Program-made: the position numbers and the translations under genes
Source of the DNA: an uncultured Granulosicoccaceae bacterium
GTDB taxonomy: Bacteria; Pseudomonadota; Gammaproteobacteria; Granulosicoccales; Granulosicoccaceae
Length of the DNA: 47,396 nt
Reading direction: 5' to 3'
Assembly: GCA_937922945.1 (NCBI GenBank)
Contig: CAKZUP010000084.1
Span: forward strand, 1 to 47,396
Notes under the pieces: model-generated
Seen by the model: the letters and a program-made list of their open reading frames with translations, nothing else
The model's database searches: none
What the model was told of the DNA's origin: nothing
Part shown: piece after piece, positions 43,524-47,396 of the stretch
Numbering within the stretch: the stretch's first letter is position 1
How the letters are laid out: the number at the start of each line of letters is the position of its first letter

Positions 43524-44225
43524 ATGTCATTTGTTACCAATCATCTCATTAATACGCGCTGGCCAGCCAAAACGCCTGAGTTACTGCAGCTGTATTCGTT
43601 CCCGACACCAAATGGTGTGAAAGTATCTATCGCGCTGGAGGAAATCGGGTTGGCCTATGAGGCCCATACGGTGAAACTGAATGAAACCACCACCGATGCG
43701 TTTCTGGCACTGAATCCTAATAACAAAATTCCGGCAATAATCGACCCGGATGGTCCGGACGGTAAACCCTTGTGCTTATGGGAGTCGGGCGCAATATTAA
43801 TCTATCTGGCAGAGAAATCTGGCCAGTTGATTCCGACAAATCCCGGCGCCCGTGCCGAGGTGTTGCAGTGGCTGATGTTCCAGATGGGCGGAGTTGGTCC
43901 GATGTTTGGGCAATACGGCTACTTCAGTGTGTTCGCCGGCGCTGAGATAGAAGATCCAAGGCCGCGTCAACGATTTCAGGACGAAGGTCGACGCCTACTG
44001 GCGGTGCTGGAAAAGCACCTTGAAAATCGTACTTATCTTGTTGCAGAGGAATACACCATTGCCGACATCGCCATTTGGCCGTGGATACGCGCGGCGAAAT
44101 TGTTTTATAAAGCTGATGAAGCGTTGGGCTACGACGCTTTGCCAAACGTGATGCGATGGTGGGAGCTGTGTATGGCGCGACCGGCGAGCGAGCGAGGATT
44201 GCTTATTCCAGATCGTGATGCGTAA
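43524..44225 (+). CDS. Glutathione S-transferase, YfcG/nu class
   Basis: 233 residues. The N-terminal thioredoxin domain has LYSFPTPNGVKVSIALEEIG, where TPNG replaces the catalytic Tyr/Ser as in YfcG and YghU; NPNNKIPAI and LWESGAILIYLAEKSG bind glutathione. The helical domain (WLMFQMGGVGPMFGQ, YTIADIAIWPW) closely follows YfcG. Such proteins bind two glutathiones or act as disulfide reductases. It follows rraA after 85 bases. Confidence 0.9.
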   Translation: MSFVTNHLINTRWPAKTPELLQLYSFPTPNGVKVSIALEEIGLAYEAHTVKLNETTTDAFLALNPNNKIPAIIDPDGPDGKPLCLWESGAILIYLAEKSGQLIPTNPGARAEVLQWLMFQMGGVGPMFGQYGYFSVFAGAEIEDPRPRQRFQDEGRRLLAVLEKHLENRTYLVAEEYTIADIAIWPWIRAAKLFYKADEALGYDALPNVMRWWELCMARPASERGLLIPDRDA

Positions 44226-44257
44226 TTCTTAAGGTCTTTAAAATAAGTGGAGTGCAG

Positions 44258-45013
44258 ATGAAAGCCACTGAACGATTTTCTGATCGGGTTTCAAACTATC
44301 AGGCCTATCGCCCGTCTTATCCATCAGCACTCGTAGAAACGCTAGTTGAGCACTGTAGTCTTAACCAAGAATCTGTTGTGGCTGATATAGGTTCTGGTAC
44401 TGGAAAATTTCTTACACTTCTACTTGATAAGCAGCTGCACGTTATAGGCGTTGAGCCAAATGCAGCGATGCGCGAAGCGGCGGAAGCGAACCACCACACA
44501 TCACCTTATTTCAGCAGCGAAGCGGGGGATTCTGCCAACACTGGCTTAGCAAACAATTCTGTTGATCTTATTACAGCAGCGCAAGCCTTTCACTGGTTCG
44601 ACTTAGCGCCCACCAAGTTAGAGTTTAAAAGAATTTTAAAGCCCGGTGGGCAAGTCGCGCTAATTTGGAATGAGCGCGATACGGAGCATCCCTTTCAAAA
44701 AGCATACGACAAGATGCTCAGCCAGTATTGTGCTGAATACGGGCAGGTTAATCATCGCAATATCACCGACAAAGATTTAGAGGAATTCAGCGAAGGCAGC
44801 GCAATACAAACCTTCACGTTTGTCTATAAGCAGACGTTTAATATTGATGGTTTTATCGGCAGGATGTGTTCATCTTCCTATACCCCCACACCAGATACCG
44901 CTGAGGGTGAACTGCTGATTGAATTTGCGAAGCAGCTTTTCTCTGAGTATGAAAAAGAGGGTGTGGTGGAATTCGCTTACAGCAGTAATTTATTTTTATT
45001 TGAAATGAGTTAA
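44258..45013 (+). CDS. Class I SAM-dependent methyltransferase (Methyltransf_11 type)
   Basis: About 251 residues. RFSDRVSNYQAYRPSYP at the start, then VADIGSGTGKFLTLLL as motif I and VIGVEPNAAMRE at the end of strand 2. LITAAQAFHWFD and LKPGGQVALIWNERD are typical of the UbiE/BioC-like small-molecule methyltransferases with the AQAFHWF motif. The ATG at 44258 is chosen because GGAG lies 5 bases upstream; a GTG at 44252 overlaps that site. Acceptor unknown. Confidence 0.86.
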   Translation: MKATERFSDRVSNYQAYRPSYPSALVETLVEHCSLNQESVVADIGSGTGKFLTLLLDKQLHVIGVEPNAAMREAAEANHHTSPYFSSEAGDSANTGLANNSVDLITAAQAFHWFDLAPTKLEFKRILKPGGQVALIWNERDTEHPFQKAYDKMLSQYCAEYGQVNHRNITDKDLEEFSEGSAIQTFTFVYKQTFNIDGFIGRMCSSSYTPTPDTAEGELLIEFAKQLFSEYEKEGVVEFAYSSNLFLFEMS

Positions 45014-45062
45014 CAAATTCTAGGCTGACTGTGCCTGCAGTAACTGACTTGCCATGGCTTTT

Positions 45063-45093
45063 TAGCATGGGTTGCACCAGACAACCCATGCTA
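45063..45093. terminator. Perfect 12-bp stem-loop between convergent genes
   Basis: TAGCATGGGTTG (45063-45074), 7-base loop, CAACCCATGCTA (45082-45093). Flanking TGCCA and TGGCA can extend the stem with a bulge. It lies midway between the converging methyltransferase and propeller genes. No T-tract directly follows on either strand, so termination may be imperfect. Confidence 0.6.
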
Positions 45094-45109
45094 TGGCAGC
45101 CGGCCTGTT

Positions 45110-47396
45110 TTAGAAAGTAACAGGGTACATGAAGAGTACCGTTTTCTGCTCATTACGACCGCACACCATCTTACCGAAGACATGTTGTCCATTCGGGGCA
45201 AATTTGAGATCGTCAAACTGGTTGTAGTTCAGTCCGCATAAACTACTGTCCACAGAGATTGATTCTGAACGAGTATTTGTTGCGGTATCGAATAATTCCA
45301 GAGATCGTCCATTACTCAGAGCGAATGCATTGTCGGTTGGCGAATATTCTCCAGCGTGCGGATGGCTGTTGATTGTGCCGAGGCTTGTATTAAATCTACC
45401 CTCGTACTTTAAGAAATTGGTCGCACCTGTCTCTATGACTGTGGAGGCCCAGCCGGGAATACCGTAAACATCCATTCCAGCGATAAACGCCACTCGCACA
45501 CCGTCTGCTGAAATGGAAAAATCTTGTATATCAGTGCCTACGTTGAAGCTAAATTCCTGCTCCAGCGCCCCGTAGGTAGGATCAATTGTATATCGGTACA
45601 CCTCAGCCGGAACCTCTTGATTTCTTAGCGCTATAATTTCATCTGCCACGGTGTTGTGTTTAATCATCCACCCTTCTACCGAGCCGTGTGGTTCGGGTGT
45701 GTCGTTGTCACCCAGCGAATACAGGTCGTAATCGAAAAAATACGGCGCAGACGGCGTTGTGAAATACAGGCGATCACCAGGTGCGTCAATCGAATATACA
45801 AAGGCATTGGTTGGTATGTCGAGCTGTACTCCGGTATTTAAATCGATTTTATGCAGCTTGGTAGCAGCCGTGAACGATACATACAAAGCGTTTATGTTTT
45901 CTATGTATTCGATTTGATTTGGCCGCGCATCAAGAACAAACGTATTGATTGTCGCGCCGGTTTGCATGTCGATGTGTAATATGTGGTTATTAACCTGGTC
46001 AGCGATGAACACGCTGTTTATATGTTGAACATAGTAACTTCCTGAACGCCCCAGTTCAAAACTCGTTTCAAGCGAACCTGTTGAGTATTCTGCGGCCTGC
46101 GTGTAGCTGGATGTAGTCGCAGCTGGTAGCTCTGGTGTTTCGACATACTGAAGCACAGAAATTCCATCACTTGTCGGGCACTGTTTCAATAACAGGGCGT
46201 GCTCACCATCCAGGCTAAATTTAATCTGGCTGGTTGAATTATGTGAATAGCTACACATGCTTTCGTCGACAGGGTAGGAGCTAATCTCATTGTGCCGTTT
46301 TGCGTCGAAGAGTATCAGTTCATCATTGTTCGAGGCAGCGTATAGGTCACCAGCTGGGCTAAAGTCGCCAGCAATAGCATTGATGATGCCGATTGGGACT
46401 GTTGCAGTGTGGGTATCCCAAAGTCCTTTTATGGAATCGAGATCACTCCCGTCAATATCGAGAACAGAGCTTCCCGGGATATCCTGTTCGATGCTTGGTA
46501 GGCTGATTTGTTGACCATCAGGTGAGATAGCGAAGTTATCGGTAGCAGCAAAAATAGCTCCTGTAGATTGTTCTTCTGTCACCTGATCAGCACTATCGAA
46601 TCCGTATCGATAGACCGCGGTTGGATAGGCGTTTGAGTTAGTTGCAACGATTTCATTGGTGCTACTGTTGTAGTTAATGAGGTTACCCCATATTGAGCCG
46701 TGGGAGTGAAGCGCGCCCTGATCATCGAGTGAGTGCAAGGCGAAACCATTTGCACTAATACTGCTTAAGGTGAAATAAATTTTATTGCCATCCGTTGCCA
46801 TCGCATCAGCAAAATCGGTTGTTGTGAATTCTTCTTGTGTGCCAGTGGAGAGATTAATCGCTACAATCTTGTACTCATCAAGGATAGTTGCATACAGTGT
46901 GTTATTCGATGCAAGGTATTGTAATCTTCCTGGCGAGCCTGTTAGCTGATAACTCGCAAGCTCTGTACTGCTTAACAAATCATACTGTACAATTTTGTTC
47001 GCATCCTGATCACTTATGTAGACGCTGTTAATACTCTCAGCGTGGTAGTCGAAGACATTTCCCAAGATAAACTGCCCTGCCTGAACAGAGTTAACCACGG
47101 GTGTTGGATCTGGCGTATCTGGTGCATCCGGTGTATCGGGTGTGTCGGGTGTATCGGGTGTATCCGGTGTATCCGGTGTATCCGGTGTGTCGGGTGTATC
47201 GGGTGTATCGGGTGTATCGGGTGTATCGGGTGTATCGGGTGTATCCGATGTATCCGATGTATCCGATGTATTTGAATTATCCGGTGTCGAGGTCGCAACG
47301 GGCGTTGAGGTTGCAACCGGTATGCTCTCTGACACGCTTTCTACATTCCATTGATAATAGAAATTTGAAGTATTTGTAGCGCCGTTTGCGGCCGTC
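45110..47396 (-). CDS. Secreted or surface duplicated beta-propeller protein with TPD repeat, 5'-truncated
   Basis: At least 762 residues; the frame stays open past a GTG at 47335 to the window edge, where residues such as NFYYQWNVES precede it, so the N-terminus lies outside. After the edge comes a linker of Thr-Ser/Pro-Asp triplets (about 18 units), then two homologous propeller halves of about 320 residues each. They share INSVYISDQDANKIVQYD versus INSVFIADQVNNHILHID, and each ends in a segment with paired cysteines. Lactonase/YVTN-type propellers look similar. It is likely extracellular, but the signal peptide is not visible. Function unknown. Confidence 0.75.
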   Translation of the reverse strand, partial: TAANGATNTSNFYYQWNVESVSESIPVATSTPVATSTPDNSNTSDTSDTSDTPDTPDTPDTPDTPDTPDTPDTPDTPDTPDTPDTPDTPDAPDTPDPTPVVNSVQAGQFILGNVFDYHAESINSVYISDQDANKIVQYDLLSSTELASYQLTGSPGRLQYLASNNTLYATILDEYKIVAINLSTGTQEEFTTTDFADAMATDGNKIYFTLSSISANGFALHSLDDQGALHSHGSIWGNLINYNSSTNEIVATNSNAYPTAVYRYGFDSADQVTEEQSTGAIFAATDNFAISPDGQQISLPSIEQDIPGSSVLDIDGSDLDSIKGLWDTHTATVPIGIINAIAGDFSPAGDLYAASNNDELILFDAKRHNEISSYPVDESMCSYSHNSTSQIKFSLDGEHALLLKQCPTSDGISVLQYVETPELPAATTSSYTQAAEYSTGSLETSFELGRSGSYYVQHINSVFIADQVNNHILHIDMQTGATINTFVLDARPNQIEYIENINALYVSFTAATKLHKIDLNTGVQLDIPTNAFVYSIDAPGDRLYFTTPSAPYFFDYDLYSLGDNDTPEPHGSVEGWMIKHNTVADEIIALRNQEVPAEVYRYTIDPTYGALEQEFSFNVGTDIQDFSISADGVRVAFIAGMDVYGIPGWASTVIETGATNFLKYEGRFNTSLGTINSHPHAGEYSPTDNAFALSNGRSLELFDTATNTRSESISVDSSLCGLNYNQFDDLKFAPNGQHVFGKMVCGRNEQKTVLFMYPVTF
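47112..47273 (-). repeat. Eighteen 9-bp in-frame coding repeats
   Basis: Plus-strand unit GGTGTATCG or GGTGTATCC, 15 copies to 47246, then three GATGTATCC-type copies. Read on the minus strand they encode Thr-Pro-Asp, with Thr-Ser-Asp for the last three. Because the period is a multiple of three, copy-number change alters linker length, not frame. Confidence 0.9.

Noticed and set aside
47112..47273. CRISPR array
   Set aside because: Repeats are contiguous 9-mers in a coding frame with no spacers.
47042..47379. Plus-strand frames rich in Cys-Ile or Val-Ser-Gly over the 9-bp repeat
   Set aside because: A 9-bp repeat keeps all frames open; these are by-products of the Thr-Pro-Asp coding strand.

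Overview
The window is gene-dense bacterial chromosome, about 45 complete or partial genes with no gap longer than about 210 bases. Moderate GC, an E. coli-type rraA, a YfcG-type glutathione transferase and MobA-type aromatic chemistry suggest a free-living, probably marine or soil gammaproteobacterium with an aerobic catabolic lifestyle. No tRNA, rRNA, CRISPR array, transposase or phage gene was seen. The enoyl-CoA hydratase at the left edge and the repeat-rich propeller protein at the right edge are both cut by the window.

Layout. 1-10660: scattered CoA and sugar metabolism (enoyl-CoA hydratase, a membrane transporter, a ferredoxin-reductase-type flavoprotein, a threonine-dehydrogenase-like extended SDR, an aldo/keto reductase, a PfkB kinase, then an SDR/acyl-CoA dehydrogenase pair divergent from a CaiB-type CoA transferase). 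10802-21084: single-gene accessory functions (DUF1801, OtnC-like aldolase, VOC, methyltransferase, GFA, a GrdB/PrdB-like protein, two LysE exporters, isochorismatase, Nudix, SDR, a creatinase-like M24 protein lacking metal ligands, nitrilase). 21128-29513: a coherent aromatic catabolic locus. A feruloyl-CoA-synthetase-like ligase is divergent from an SDR, crotonase, MarR regulator, amidohydrolase, acyl-CoA dehydrogenase and 3-hydroxybenzoate 4-monooxygenase. Between the two arms lies a perfect 13-bp inverted repeat covering the -10 boxes of two face-to-face promoters. 29589-30767: an enolase-superfamily enzyme. 30786-36229: envelope or exopolysaccharide genes (XrtA-type deacetylase, WecA/MraY-type transferase, sugar epimerase, WecG/TagA transferase, FAD oxidoreductase).

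36327-42825, on the minus strand: a tightly overlapping operon of B12-dependent glutamate mutase subunits (GlmS, GlmE), its GlmL/MutL partner and an acyl-adenylating ligase, followed by an M24 peptidase and an SGNH hydrolase. The glutamate-binding residues of GlmE are intact, but no methylaspartate ammonia-lyase is present, so a biosynthetic use of 3-methylaspartate is the most interesting reading. 42953-45013: rraA, GST and a methyltransferase. 45110-end: a duplicated beta-propeller protein with an 18-unit 9-bp repeat.

Working picture. The 21-30 kb locus plausibly converts a meta-hydroxylated phenylpropanoid, through a CoA-dependent side-chain shortening, to 3-hydroxybenzoate and then protocatechuate under a CouR-like MarR repressor. 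A second recurring theme is short (9-15 bp) degenerate tandem duplications sitting on or just after stop codons at many loci.
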